Positions 6,829 to 13,790 of a stretch of 33,162 nucleotides of DNA are shown piece by piece (the stretch's first letter is position 1; every line of letters begins with the position of its first letter). The DNA is from a virus. The translations under genes were made by a program, and so were the position numbers. Where the stretch lies: positions 1 to 33,162 of IMG/VR virus record IMGVR_UViG_3300020735_001087; one strand, 5' to 3'. Below the pieces are notes generated by a model. That model searched no databases. It was given only the letters and a program-made list of their open reading frames with translations, and was not told the DNA's origin.

Positions 6829-7506
6829 ATGACTTTACAATCATCAGGAGCAATTGCATTTTCTAGTATAAATACAGAATTACATATAACTGCTACAACT
6901 CCTGGAACATTAAACGATTATGATGTACGAACGCTTGCAGGGTTATCTTCTGGATCCATATCATTTGCAAATTTTTTTGGTAAAACTGCAACTACACAGG
7001 CAAATTATTTGTCTCCTGGAAATTTTACATTTTATGTTCCTAGGGGTGTTGGATATATTGTTGCATCAATTTTTGGCGCTGGTGGTGGTGGTGGTGCTTT
7101 ATGTTTTTGTGGTGATGGTTACCAAGGGTCTGGGGGCGGATCTGGTGGAAAATACCAAAATATTGGAATAGGAGTTGCTCCATACTCAGCCATAGCTGTT
7201 TCTGTTGGGGCAGGCGGTGGTGGTGGTCCATATTATGGAACTTGTACTGGCGGATATTCCGGTGGCGCTGGTGGTAACTCTTCTTTTGCTGGATACACAG
7301 CAACTGGTGGTGGTGGAGGTCCAGGTGGGTGTGGCAATAAAGGTGGTGGAGCAGGTGGGTCTCCGTCTGGCGGTGGAGGCGGTGGTGGAGGTAATTGGTA
7401 TGGTGGAGCAGGTGGGTCTAATGGCACAGGATATGGTGTTGGTGGAGCTGGTGGAGCTGGTGCAGGCGCAGGCGCAGGTGGTGGAGCAGTTTTAATAGCA
7501 TGGTAA
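6829..7506 (+). CDS. Glycine-rich tail adhesin or fibre-tip protein
   Basis: Residues 1-55 (SSGAIAFSSINTEL, LNDYDVRTLAG and SISFANFFGK) match a module common at the N-terminus of phage tail proteins. Residues about 60-82 form a beta stretch, and from about residue 83 to the end the protein is dominated by glycine runs (GAGGGGG repeats, GGAGG), with tyrosine, proline and a few cysteines between. Polyglycine sandwiches of this type form the receptor-binding tips of some T4-like phages (gp38 type). It is in a late block with a tail assembly chaperone. Host-receptor binding is inferred. Confidence 0.7.
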   Translation: MTLQSSGAIAFSSINTELHITATTPGTLNDYDVRTLAGLSSGSISFANFFGKTATTQANYLSPGNFTFYVPRGVGYIVASIFGAGGGGGALCFCGDGYQGSGGGSGGKYQNIGIGVAPYSAIAVSVGAGGGGGPYYGTCTGGYSGGAGGNSSFAGYTATGGGGGPGGCGNKGGGAGGSPSGGGGGGGGNWYGGAGGSNGTGYGVGGAGGAGAGAGAGGGAVLIAW

Positions 7507-7510
7507 AAAT

Positions 7511-8233
7511 ATGAAAAAAGTTATGATTGGTACACCAGTTTATGGTGGAATGTGTAATATAAATTATTCTAATTCGTTAATGCAAGTTCCTGGAATATTT
7601 CATACAAATGGGCTAGAGTTGATGTATCATTATGTCACAAATGATGCTTTAATAACAAGAGCAAGGAATCAAATAGTAAAAGCATTTTTAGATTCTGATG
7701 CAACCCACTTAATGTTTATTGATTCGGATATCGGGTTTGATCCTAAAGATATCGTTACGATGATGACAATAGATAAAGACATTATGTGTGGGATTTATCC
7801 AAAAAAAGGTATAAATTGGACAAAGGTTTCAGAAGCTGTAAAACAAAATGTAGAATCTTACTATCTGAAAAATTTTACAGGGGATTTTGTATGCGGTGTA
7901 AATAATATGGATTTAGATGAAAATTCATTATTAAATATTGAGCACGGAGGAACTGGATTTATGTTAATTAAAAAAGAAGTATTTCTTAATTTGATGGATA
8001 AGGTTGATACATATTTTTTTGATGGACTAACTCCAGATCAATTGGCGATTAATGCGCCAACATTTTTATTATATCAATATTTTAATACTTGTATTTGCGA
8101 AAAAACAAAAACTCTATTATCAGAAGATTATTATTTTTGTAAATTAGCAAAAGAAAATGGTTATACAATATATGGAGCACCATGGGTTAATTTGTCCCAT
8201 ACAGGTCCTTATACATTTACAGGAATGATTTAA
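7511..8233 (+). CDS. GT-A-type glycosyltransferase
   Basis: Residues 44-60 (NDALITRARNQIVKAFL) and 66-80 (HLMFIDSDIGFDPKD) are the hallmark of a phage glycosyltransferase group. Asp71-Ser-Asp73 is the metal- and sugar-nucleotide-binding DxD, followed by MCGIYPKKGINW. A HGGTGFMLIKK stretch and a C-terminal SEDYYFC...GAPWVNLSHTG complete the fold pattern, with a probable catalytic-side His near residue 230. Length of 240 residues fits. It could modify DNA bases, the phage particle or host polysaccharide. The position beside tail genes favours a virion or surface target, but this is not shown. Confidence 0.75.
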   Translation: MKKVMIGTPVYGGMCNINYSNSLMQVPGIFHTNGLELMYHYVTNDALITRARNQIVKAFLDSDATHLMFIDSDIGFDPKDIVTMMTIDKDIMCGIYPKKGINWTKVSEAVKQNVESYYLKNFTGDFVCGVNNMDLDENSLLNIEHGGTGFMLIKKEVFLNLMDKVDTYFFDGLTPDQLAINAPTFLLYQYFNTCICEKTKTLLSEDYYFCKLAKENGYTIYGAPWVNLSHTGPYTFTGMI

Positions 8234-8236
8234 ACA

Positions 8237-8440
8237 ATGTTATTCGCAAGCTCAGAAGATGCAAAAGAAAGAAAAGTAATATGCGATAATTGTCAAAGTA
8301 AAAAAATGTTAATGTGTTCAGAATGTGGGTGTATTATTGAGGCTAAAATTAGATGGAGCTATTCATATTGCCCAATAGGAAAATGGGGAAGAGTTGAGGC
8401 AAAATCAGATGAAGCTTGGGATTTTAAAGAAAATAATTAA
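8237..8440 (+). CDS. Small zinc-binding phage protein
   Basis: The 67-residue product has CDNC at about residue 17, CSECGC at about residue 29 and a final CPIGKW. Together these form a Cys-rich pattern typical of a small phage family that ends CPxGKW. The order of cysteines implies one or two zinc sites. No enzymatic motif is present. It lies between the glycosyltransferase and the tail chaperone genes with only 3 and 8 bases between, so it belongs to the late operon. Function unknown. Confidence 0.65.
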   Translation: MLFASSEDAKERKVICDNCQSKKMLMCSECGCIIEAKIRWSYSYCPIGKWGRVEAKSDEAWDFKENN

Positions 8441-8448
8441 GGAAAAAT

Positions 8449-8874
8449 ATGTCATATAAAATAATAAATTATTATCCAGAATATGGGGAATTGGAAATTA
8501 TATTTGAGGAAACTAATAACACATTTAAAGTAATATTGCCGATAGAAAATGAAAATTTTGTTACTGGAGATAGATTAAATCAAGTATTAGAATCATTTCA
8601 AAATTGTTCAAAAGTTGATGAAAGAAAAAATAATGTTCTTGGTGTGAAAAATGTTGAAGAAATAAAATCTTTAATATCAACAGACAACTGTAAACTTTCA
8701 ATATACAATCAAAGACAGATATTATTATCTAATTCTGATTGGACACAGGGCTTAGATTCTCCATTATCAGAAGAAAAGAAAGATGAATGGAAAGTTTATA
8801 GACAACAATTGAGGGACATTACTCTCCAATCAGGATTTCCACTCGAAACAGTTTGGCCAAATCAACCGATTTAA
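8449..8874 (+). CDS. Tail fibre assembly chaperone
   Basis: The C-terminal third, from NQRQILLSNSDWTQGLDSPL through WKVYRQQLRDIT to GFPLETVWPNQP, is the signature of the phage tail assembly chaperone family (Phage_tail_APC, Pfam PF16778). The first about 80 residues are beta-rich and specific to this phage. Members usually sit just after a tail fibre gene and help fold it; here the glycine-rich adhesin is three genes upstream. A clear ribosome site (AAGGAAAA) precedes the start. The stop overlaps a remnant on the other strand. Confidence 0.85.
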   Translation: MSYKIINYYPEYGELEIIFEETNNTFKVILPIENENFVTGDRLNQVLESFQNCSKVDERKNNVLGVKNVEEIKSLISTDNCKLSIYNQRQILLSNSDWTQGLDSPLSEEKKDEWKVYRQQLRDITLQSGFPLETVWPNQPI

Positions 8875-8990
8875 GAATAATATAACCCCAATTTCTTTAA
8901 TTCTTCTTCAGTTAAATTATTTTTTGCTCGATTTGCTTTACAGAATTGTAAAGCAAATCAGATGATCTATTAAATGCAATAAGCCAAACA
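8871..8990 (-). pseudogene. Frameshifted C-terminal remnant of a phage gene
   Basis: On the minus strand one frame reads VLLIVWLIAFNRSSD, and a second frame, offset by one near 8950, reads ALQFCKANRAKNNLTEEELKK and then LGLYYS before a stop. Joined, they look like one phage protein tail; endings of the LTEEELKKLG type are common. No start codon is in place, and the remnant lies directly behind the stop of the repeat-containing endonuclease-like gene. It is probably what remains of the gene that element invaded. Confidence 0.35.
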
Positions 8991-8991
8991 A

Positions 8992-10077
8992 TTAATAATA
9001 CTGTTTAAATTCTTTAAAATCTCTAGAAATAATACATTTAGGATACGTTCTCTTAGTTTCAACAATAGAAAGAAACGGTCTTTTTGATGGATTATCATAA
9101 CCAATTCTTTTTAAATGTGTATGTTTCCGCCTTTCTATCTCCTCATCACTAACATATTTTCCACCATTTTTTTCATATCGGGTTTGTTTAATCTTTTCCA
9201 AAGATACATCACTAACATATTTTCCACCATTTTTTTCATATCGGGTTTGTCTTGCCTTTTCTTTATATTCAGGAACTTGTCCTGAATATTCGTAACCAGT
9301 TTTTTCTATATTAGTTTGTTTCTGTTTCTTTTTTAATTCTGGGACTTGTGATATATACTCATAACCATATTTTTCTTGTACAGTTTGTTTAGTTTTTTCC
9401 AAAGAATCATCGCTTCTAAATTTTCCATTATGTTTTGTAAGTTTAGTTTGCCTACCTTTTGCTATTGCTTCTAGGATTTGTGTTGAATATTCAACACCAT
9501 ATCTTTTTTGTGTGGTTTGTTTCTTTTTTTCTTGTATTATTAGAGATTGTGATACATTATCCACACCATATCTTTCTTGTACAGTTTGTTTTTGTTTTTT
9601 TAATGATTCATCACCCCAAAAATTCCCACCATGTTTTTCATATCGGGTTTGTTTTTGTTGTTCTTTTATTTCAGAAACTTGTGTAATAAAATCGTAACCA
9701 TATTTTTCTTGTACGGTTTGTTTAGATTTTTTATAAAATTCCGGTAAACCAAATGCCATACCAGAATTATTGTGTCCATTATACCATTCATCAGATCTAG
9801 CACAATTCAGTGTTTGTAAGAACAATGATTCATATTCGTAAGCTGATAAATTATCAAGATTAATATCAATCCTTAAAATTACAAAAGAATCTAATCCTTC
9901 TTGTTCTATTATAGTTTTTATTGCGTTAGATGATGTTTGATATCCATTAGGTTGCATAAATTCATCAGGATGACAACCAACAGCCCATTTAGAGCCAGCA
10001 TACATCTTTTTAGAAGTTTTATGTTGTATTATGTAAAAGTATGGAATTGTGGTGATATAAGTATTTGTGCTGGTCAT
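8992..10077 (-). CDS. GIY-YIG-like protein with ten DNA-binding-type repeats
   Basis: The N-terminus (residues 10-33, PYFYIIQHKTSKKMYAGSKW) resembles a GIY-YIG nuclease core: two short strands (YFYII, MYAGS) around a loop. The usual catalytic Arg and Glu are not clear; Glu83 near YEYESLFLQ is a candidate. Residues 117-337 are ten tandem units of 21-23 residues with consensus KQTxxEKYGxxxxSQxPExKEK, interleaved with a second kind, KQTRYEKNGGKYVSDxSLEK. Such units are common in phage homing-type endonucleases and are thought to grip DNA. The ribosome site AAGGAAAC precedes the start. Homing endonuclease is the best guess; activity is uncertain. Confidence 0.65.
   Translation of the reverse strand: MTSTNTYITTIPYFYIIQHKTSKKMYAGSKWAVGCHPDEFMQPNGYQTSSNAIKTIIEQEGLDSFVILRIDINLDNLSAYEYESLFLQTLNCARSDEWYNGHNNSGMAFGLPEFYKKSKQTVQEKYGYDFITQVSEIKEQQKQTRYEKHGGNFWGDESLKKQKQTVQERYGVDNVSQSLIIQEKKKQTTQKRYGVEYSTQILEAIAKGRQTKLTKHNGKFRSDDSLEKTKQTVQEKYGYEYISQVPELKKKQKQTNIEKTGYEYSGQVPEYKEKARQTRYEKNGGKYVSDVSLEKIKQTRYEKNGGKYVSDEEIERRKHTHLKRIGYDNPSKRPFLSIVETKRTYPKCIISRDFKEFKQYY
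9067..9729 (-). repeat. Ten in-frame protein repeats of 21-23 codons
   Basis: Each unit opens with (K/R)QT and has K(Y/H/N)G seven or so residues later. Two subtypes alternate: SQxPE units of 23 residues and SD-SLEK units of 21. The pattern suggests expansion by unequal recombination. Confidence 0.8.
9144..9250. repeat. 44-bp exact direct repeat, period 63 bp
   Basis: Bases 9144-9187 and 9207-9250 are identical. The 63-bp period equals one 21-codon repeat unit, so this pair is the most recent duplication within the repeat array. Confidence 0.9.
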
Positions 10078-10172
10078 GTTTGTTTCCTTAAATAAATGTT
10101 AGAATGATTAGAGCTTGTGGATACTTGCAATATCGCGACAAGCCACCAATTAAAAATCTTTAATTGATCTAC

Positions 10173-10180
10173 TATTTATA
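10173..10180 (-). promoter_or_regulatory. Possible late promoter box
   Basis: TATAAATA on the minus strand, about 95 bases before the start at 10077. The distance is longer than for the other late boxes here, and the region is AT-rich, so this may be chance. Confidence 0.3.
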
Positions 10181-10313
10181 TAAAGAAAAATCTTGACCAA
10201 TTAAAATAAAAATCATAAATTGTCACATCAAAAGGAATTCCTCTTTTCTTTGCCGATCGTTTAATTCTGTTATATAATTCTTTTGGTTCTGGCGGAAGTA
10301 TTCTTTCTTGCAT
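10176..10313 (-). pseudogene. Truncated protein with KRSAKKRGIPFD motif
   Basis: This 45-residue minus-strand frame reads MQERILPPEPKELYNRIKRS, then AKKRGIPFDVTIYDF, and stops soon after. The RIKxSAKKRGIxFDLT opening is typical of longer phage proteins often tied to HNH or homing endonucleases, where a zinc or HNH part follows. That part is missing, so this looks like the surviving N-terminal piece. It lies between two mobile endonuclease genes, which fits repeated invasion at this spot. Confidence 0.4.
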
Positions 10314-10320
10314 AAAGTGC

Positions 10321-10349
10321 TTGTCTTTTTATTTTGATTAAAGTATAAT
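10321..10349 (+). promoter_or_regulatory. Promoter of the AAAGTGCTTG family (P3)
   Basis: TTGTCT (10321-10326), preceded by ATAAAGTGC, with a 17-nt spacer and TATAAT (10344-10349). AAAGTATA and TATACTTT form an 8-bp-arm dyad across the -10 and the expected start. It now drives the 5' fragment and the inserted endonuclease. Confidence 0.85.
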
Positions 10350-10379
10350 ATATCTATACTTTTAAATTTAGGAACTAAT

Positions 10380-10481
10380 ATGAATATCTTTTATACAAAC
10401 AACAATCCAGAAATTTGTGCTCAAGAACATTGTGATAAACATTGTATTAAAATGATTCTAGAAAGTTCATTTTATAAATAA
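10380..10481 (+). pseudogene. Duplicated 5' fragment of the DKHV-family gene
   Basis: The 33-residue frame MNIFYTNNNPEICAQEHCDK followed by HCIKMILES matches the first 29 codons of the gene at 11400 (about 68 of 87 bases by eye), then diverges to SFYK and stops. It keeps the original promoter, ribosome site (TTTAGGA) and ATG. The break comes right after the LES codons, where the endonuclease insertion begins. It is a leftover from the insertion or from co-conversion and probably encodes no functional protein. Confidence 0.75.
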
Positions 10482-10513
10482 TATATAATCATTTAAATTA
10501 GGAATATTTACTG

Positions 10514-11419
10514 ATGTATATTTGTCCAATTTGCAAGAAAGAACATGATACTTTACGAAAGATTTCAAAACATCTACAAGCTAAACATAATTTAATACCC
10601 AAAGATGTTTTATTTGAATTATATCCCGATCTATTCAGAAATTGTGGGTGTTGTGGAATAAAAATAAAACAGACGTTGTCTGATAAGCAAAGTAGGAAAT
10701 TTTGTGGTTCTGTGTGTGAAATTGAGTGGAGAAAAATGAGGATTCAATCTCCCGAAACTATTGCAAAACGTATACAAAATACTAATCAAAAAAAGAAAGA
10801 AGAAAATAGACAAACTACTATGATAGGAAAGTATTCAACTTTATCTTACTTCCCTGAACCTGAAAATAGAAATAAAAAAATATCAGAAGCATTAAGTGGG
10901 ATTCCACATTCTAAAGAACATCATAAAAAAGTAATTAATACTAAACGAATAAATGGTACATTAAATCATAAACAAGAAACGAAAGATTTAATAAGCTCAA
11001 AAATAACTTTAAATTATCAAAGCGATAATCCACCAAACACAATACCTAAAAATGGAAAAGGCGGGAGAGGATATAAATCAGGTTATCTTAATGGTCATTA
11101 TTTTAGATCATCGTATGAAAAACAATTTATAAAAACCTGTTTAGAATATAATATAAAAATTGAATCGGCAGAAACAAAAGAATTTAGAGTATTATATGAA
11201 TTTAACGGAAAGAAAAAATTTTATTATCCAGACTTTTATTTACCGGATTATAATGTTATAATTGAAATAAAACCTACCACGCTTCTTGACAATAAAATAA
11301 ATTCATTAAAATTTGATGCTGCGTTAAAACAACATGAAAATTTTACAATTTTAACTGAAGAAGATATATTTGACACTAATTTAAAATGGGTACACGATCT
11401 TGAATATTTTTTATACTAA
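10514..11419 (+). CDS. VSR-like homing endonuclease with zinc fingers
   Basis: Residues 4-25 form a C2H2 finger (Cys4, Cys7, His20, His25). A second cysteine cluster follows (Cys44, Cys46/47, Cys64, Cys68). Residues 123-145 (ISEALSGIPHSKEHHKK) are a NUMOD3-type DNA-binding helix. The C-terminal domain has FRSSYEKQF (Glu202) and YYPDFYLPDYNVIIEIKP with Asp240, Glu251 and Lys253, the PD-(D/E)xK-like core of VSR-type homing endonucleases. The start is preceded by a weak TTAGGA. The gene splits a duplicated fragment from its parent gene and its end overlaps that parent's TTG start by 20 bases. Homing activity is inferred from domains and context. Confidence 0.85.
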   Translation: MYICPICKKEHDTLRKISKHLQAKHNLIPKDVLFELYPDLFRNCGCCGIKIKQTLSDKQSRKFCGSVCEIEWRKMRIQSPETIAKRIQNTNQKKKEENRQTTMIGKYSTLSYFPEPENRNKKISEALSGIPHSKEHHKKVINTKRINGTLNHKQETKDLISSKITLNYQSDNPPNTIPKNGKGGRGYKSGYLNGHYFRSSYEKQFIKTCLEYNIKIESAETKEFRVLYEFNGKKKFYYPDFYLPDYNVIIEIKPTTLLDNKINSLKFDAALKQHENFTILTEEDIFDTNLKWVHDLEYFLY

Positions 11420-11939
11420 TCTTAATCCAAAACTTTGTGCTAAAGAACATTGTGATAAACATGTTATTAAACAACTATTAGAAAGCGTACAATTACTATC
11501 TATAGCTCATCGAGCATTAGATGGTGTAGAATATATCGATTCTTCTTCTGGTCGTAGAATCAAACGCTGGAAACTTGATGATCCAAAATTGGATAGTTTA
11601 CTTTACAAAGCAACTCACATAAACCATCCCAGTGCTATTTGGGCTAGAGAATCAGCATCTAATTATATGTGGTTAGTTGAATTATTATCTGAATTATGTA
11701 AAGAATATACTTACAGATATGGTAAGGTTCATAAATGTGAACAGATTGGTCTTGTTGATATGTTGTATACCAATGTTCCTAAAAATATTAAACAAAAAGA
11801 ATTTACAGAACCAACTCCTGCAATGCCTCCACAATATATCATTAAAAATAATTCAATAGCAAGTTATCAAAAATATGTTCGCGAGGGAAAAATTCATTTA
11901 CATAAATGGAAAAATAGAGAAACGCCAGCATTTATATAA
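11400..11939 (+). CDS. Phage DKHVxK-family protein, function unknown
   Basis: The 179-residue product shows the family signature: MNIFYTNLNP, CDKHVIKQLLESVQLL, YKATHINHPSAIWARES, NYMWL and EYTYRYGKVHK. This family is widespread in tailed phages and has no established function; the conserved His, Asp and Lys residues suggest an enzyme. The start here is TTG, inside the last codons of the endonuclease gene and without a good ribosome site, whereas the orphan fragment at 10380 keeps an ATG and promoter. Expression of the intact gene probably depends on read-through and coupling to the endonuclease. Confidence 0.75.
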   Translation: MNIFYTNLNPKLCAKEHCDKHVIKQLLESVQLLSIAHRALDGVEYIDSSSGRRIKRWKLDDPKLDSLLYKATHINHPSAIWARESASNYMWLVELLSELCKEYTYRYGKVHKCEQIGLVDMLYTNVPKNIKQKEFTEPTPAMPPQYIIKNNSIASYQKYVREGKIHLHKWKNRETPAFI

Positions 11940-11942
11940 ATA
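11935..11942 (+). promoter_or_regulatory. Possible late box at the gene end
   Basis: TATAAATA spans the stop codon of the preceding gene, 21 bases before the ATG at 11964. The following genes are not structural, so this may be coincidental. Confidence 0.3.
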
Positions 11943-11963
11943 GTTTCGTTTAGGGGTCATATT

Positions 11964-12086
11964 ATGATAGATTGGATTGTTACAAAAGCTCTACAACTTT
12001 GTATTTTAACAGTAGCATTTTTATTATCACCCCTAATTGTATATGCGATTTTAGAATCTGAATATAAATTTAGGAAAGGAAGATGA
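11964..12086 (+). CDS. 40-residue membrane microprotein
   Basis: MIDWIVTKALQLCILTVAFL and the following SPLIVYAILES form one long hydrophobic segment with a basic end, FRKGR, giving an N-out or N-in single-pass protein. TAGGGG lies upstream at a workable distance. The stop overlaps the next ATG (ATGA). Function unknown. Confidence 0.5.
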   Translation: MIDWIVTKALQLCILTVAFLLSPLIVYAILESEYKFRKGR

Positions 12087-12244
12087 CGGAACGCAAATTA
12101 TTGGTTGAAAAGTTCAAACTCGAAGCATTGATGACGGAACTTGATATTGAAATGTTATATATCAAAGAAGAAAAGTATAACATACAAAAAGAGATCGATG
12201 CAATCGATAGAGAATTATCAGATTTAATAACACCAATTTTATAA
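12083..12244 (+). CDS. 53-residue coiled-coil protein
   Basis: It starts in an ATGA overlap. The sequence is almost entirely helical and charged (KLLVEKFKLEALMTELDIEM, then EIDAIDRELSDL), consistent with a short coiled coil. The upstream membrane protein and this one are coupled and may act together. No family recognised. Confidence 0.5.
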   Translation: MTERKLLVEKFKLEALMTELDIEMLYIKEEKYNIQKEIDAIDRELSDLITPIL

Positions 12245-12275
12245 TACTACCAGATAGTAAATTGACGAGGGTCGG

Positions 12276-12533
12276 ATGAAAGGGTATCAAATTCAAATCA
12301 TTAAAGCAAAACTTCCAACATATTGGTATGCAAATCACATTGATGAAATATATTGGGCTTCTGTAGATTTTAGAATAACTGAAGATTCTGGATATCAAAT
12401 TATCCATGAAGGAGTTTATAATGTAAAATGTGATGGAATCCGATGGGTCAATAAAGAAGATTGTGTTGTGTTAAAAGAATCAGAAATTACAGTAAAAGAA
12501 ATATCTACAATTGAAATAATTGAACATGTTTAA
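12276..12533 (+). CDS. Small beta-rich phage protein
   Basis: This 85-residue protein has KLPTYWYANHIDEIYWASVD near the N-terminus. Small phage proteins with a YWY...IG-type opening and a C-terminal Asp-containing strand share this outline and are predicted beta barrels of unknown role. The ribosome site GAGGG at 12267-12271 is five bases from the ATG. The last codons overlap the next gene by eight bases. Confidence 0.6.
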   Translation: MKGYQIQIIKAKLPTYWYANHIDEIYWASVDFRITEDSGYQIIHEGVYNVKCDGIRWVNKEDCVVLKESEITVKEISTIEIIEHV

Positions 12534-12765
12534 TAGTCGATGGAAACTAAATTTAATACAATTTGATGATACAACAGTTGAATATAATACAGAATTATCA
12601 TACAAATTTTCTCATATGAAAAAGAATATAGAATTGGATTTTACAAAAGACCAATTATTAAAAATGGTTAAAGATGATGAATTTTTTAGTACAGTATACG
12701 GAAATATTTTATCCGATAGGGATATAATAATAGGAAAAAATTTAATTAATAGGAATTTTGGATGA
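12526..12765 (+). CDS. Small protein of unknown function
   Basis: I chose the ATG at 12526 over a TTG two codons upstream. The 79-residue protein is mixed and charged (MFNSRWKLNLIQFDDTTVEY), with no motif I know. It overlaps the phosphoesterase start by four bases (ATGA), so it is cotranscribed with it. Confidence 0.55.
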   Translation: MFNSRWKLNLIQFDDTTVEYNTELSYKFSHMKKNIELDFTKDQLLKMVKDDEFFSTVYGNILSDRDIIIGKNLINRNFG

Positions 12766-13571
12766 AAATTGCGTATATGTCCGACCTCCATTTGGAGTCG
12801 AGTGGCATAGAAATAAACAATACAAATGGGGCAGACATTTTAGTTCTTGCTGGAGATATCTTTGTAGCAAATGATCTTAAAGATCAGAATATAGATTATT
12901 CTGATGATTTTGAATTGATTAATAATATTCGCTCATTTAGAATCCACAATTTTTTCTCACAATGTTCAAAATTATTCAAACATGTCATTTTTGTAGCCGG
13001 AAATCATGAATCATATCATTCTGATTTTGATAAAACAATTCCAAATATTAAAAACAAATTAAAGTATATTAAAAACCTTCATATATTAGAAAAAGAAAGT
13101 ATTATTATTGATGGTGTTAAATTTGTTGGTGCTACTTTGTGGACAGATATGAATGATAATTGTGAATCGTCAAAAGAAATTATAAAACGATATATGGGAG
13201 ATTTTAGACTTATCCAAAAAAACGGCAGAAAATTTACCCCAAATCATGCTATTGAAGAACATAACAATACTTTATGGTTTCTTAATGATGCAACAAAACC
13301 AGATAATAAAATAGTTGTTGTTACTCACCACCAACCAAGTCCATTAAGTATCGCAGATGAATTTAAAGATGACGAATTAATGAATGGTGGATATTGTTCA
13401 GATTTAACTGAATTTATAGAAAATAGACCACAAATAAAATTGTGGATAGCAGGACACACTCACAACAATTGGGATTATATGGTTGGCGATACAAGAATTT
13501 TGTGTAACCCAAGAGGATATAGACACGAGCAATCATTCATTAATTTTAAATTGTATTATGTAGAACTTTAA
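12762..13571 (+). CDS. Calcineurin-like metallophosphoesterase
   Basis: All motifs of the two-metal phosphoesterase fold are present in order: SDLHLE (Asp8, His10), AGDIF (Asp32), AGNHE (Asn81, His82), VVTHHQP (His189/190) and AGHTHNN (His232, His234). The 269-residue length is typical. No signal peptide is seen, so it acts in the cytoplasm. Substrates in this family range from nucleic acids and cyclic nucleotides to proteins. In a phage it could trim DNA or RNA ends or remove a host signalling nucleotide; nothing here decides. Its start overlaps the preceding small gene. Confidence 0.9.
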   Translation: MKIAYMSDLHLESSGIEINNTNGADILVLAGDIFVANDLKDQNIDYSDDFELINNIRSFRIHNFFSQCSKLFKHVIFVAGNHESYHSDFDKTIPNIKNKLKYIKNLHILEKESIIIDGVKFVGATLWTDMNDNCESSKEIIKRYMGDFRLIQKNGRKFTPNHAIEEHNNTLWFLNDATKPDNKIVVVTHHQPSPLSIADEFKDDELMNGGYCSDLTEFIENRPQIKLWIAGHTHNNWDYMVGDTRILCNPRGYRHEQSFINFKLYYVEL

Positions 13572-13592
13572 TTTTTTAACAGAGGTGGTATT

Positions 13593-13727
13593 ATGAGAAC
13601 ATTGGCAATTATAATTCTTGGAATTTTAATTTTTGTTTACATACAAATAGAAGTGGCTTCAGAAAATCCATGTTCTTCATTTTCAAAAAACCCATCAATG
13701 TGCAATTCTGATAATTTTCCTGAATAA
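13593..13727 (+). CDS. 44-residue exported or anchored microprotein
   Basis: A hydrophobic N-terminus (RTLAIIILGILIFVYIQI) is followed by a 26-residue polar part with two cysteines (NPCSSF, SMCNSD) that could form a disulfide in the periplasm. A strong ribosome site (AGAGGTGG) precedes it. The stop codon overlaps the AAAGTGC block of the next promoter. Function unknown. Confidence 0.55.
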   Translation: MRTLAIIILGILIFVYIQIEVASENPCSSFSKNPSMCNSDNFPE

Positions 13728-13732
13728 AGTGC

Positions 13733-13761
13733 TTGATATTTTGATACGAATATAGTATAAT
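13733..13761 (+). promoter_or_regulatory. Promoter of the AAAGTGCTTG family (P4)
   Basis: TTGATA (13733-13738), preceded by ATAAAGTGC, with a 17-nt spacer and TATAAT (13756-13761). TATAGT/ACTATA form a dyad around the -10. It drives the genes from 13791. Confidence 0.85.
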
Positions 13762-13790
13762 AAACTATATTTTTAATTATAGGATGAAAA

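Noticed and set aside
7040-7427. Long minus-strand frames, one very proline-rich, and a plus-strand frame at 7205-7495
   Set aside because: They are mirror or shifted readings of the glycine-rich adhesin; GGN codons give such frames automatically and no ribosome sites are present.
9144-9250. CRISPR-like array
   Set aside because: The repeats are coding, in frame with the protein repeat, with only two exact copies and no spacers of constant nature.
9459-9697. Plus-strand frames opposite the repeat protein
   Set aside because: They are antisense readings of the 21-23 codon repeats, with skewed Phe/Cys/Val content and no start signals.
10113-10143. GCTTGT/ACAAGC hairpin before the repeat-containing gene
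   Set aside because: The stem is only six pairs with a 19-base loop and lacks a T-run, so it is not a convincing terminator or attenuator.
10482-11399. Group I intron between the two copies of the DKHV gene start
   Set aside because: The downstream copy is complete from its first codon, so splicing would not restore a gene, and no intron core was apparent.
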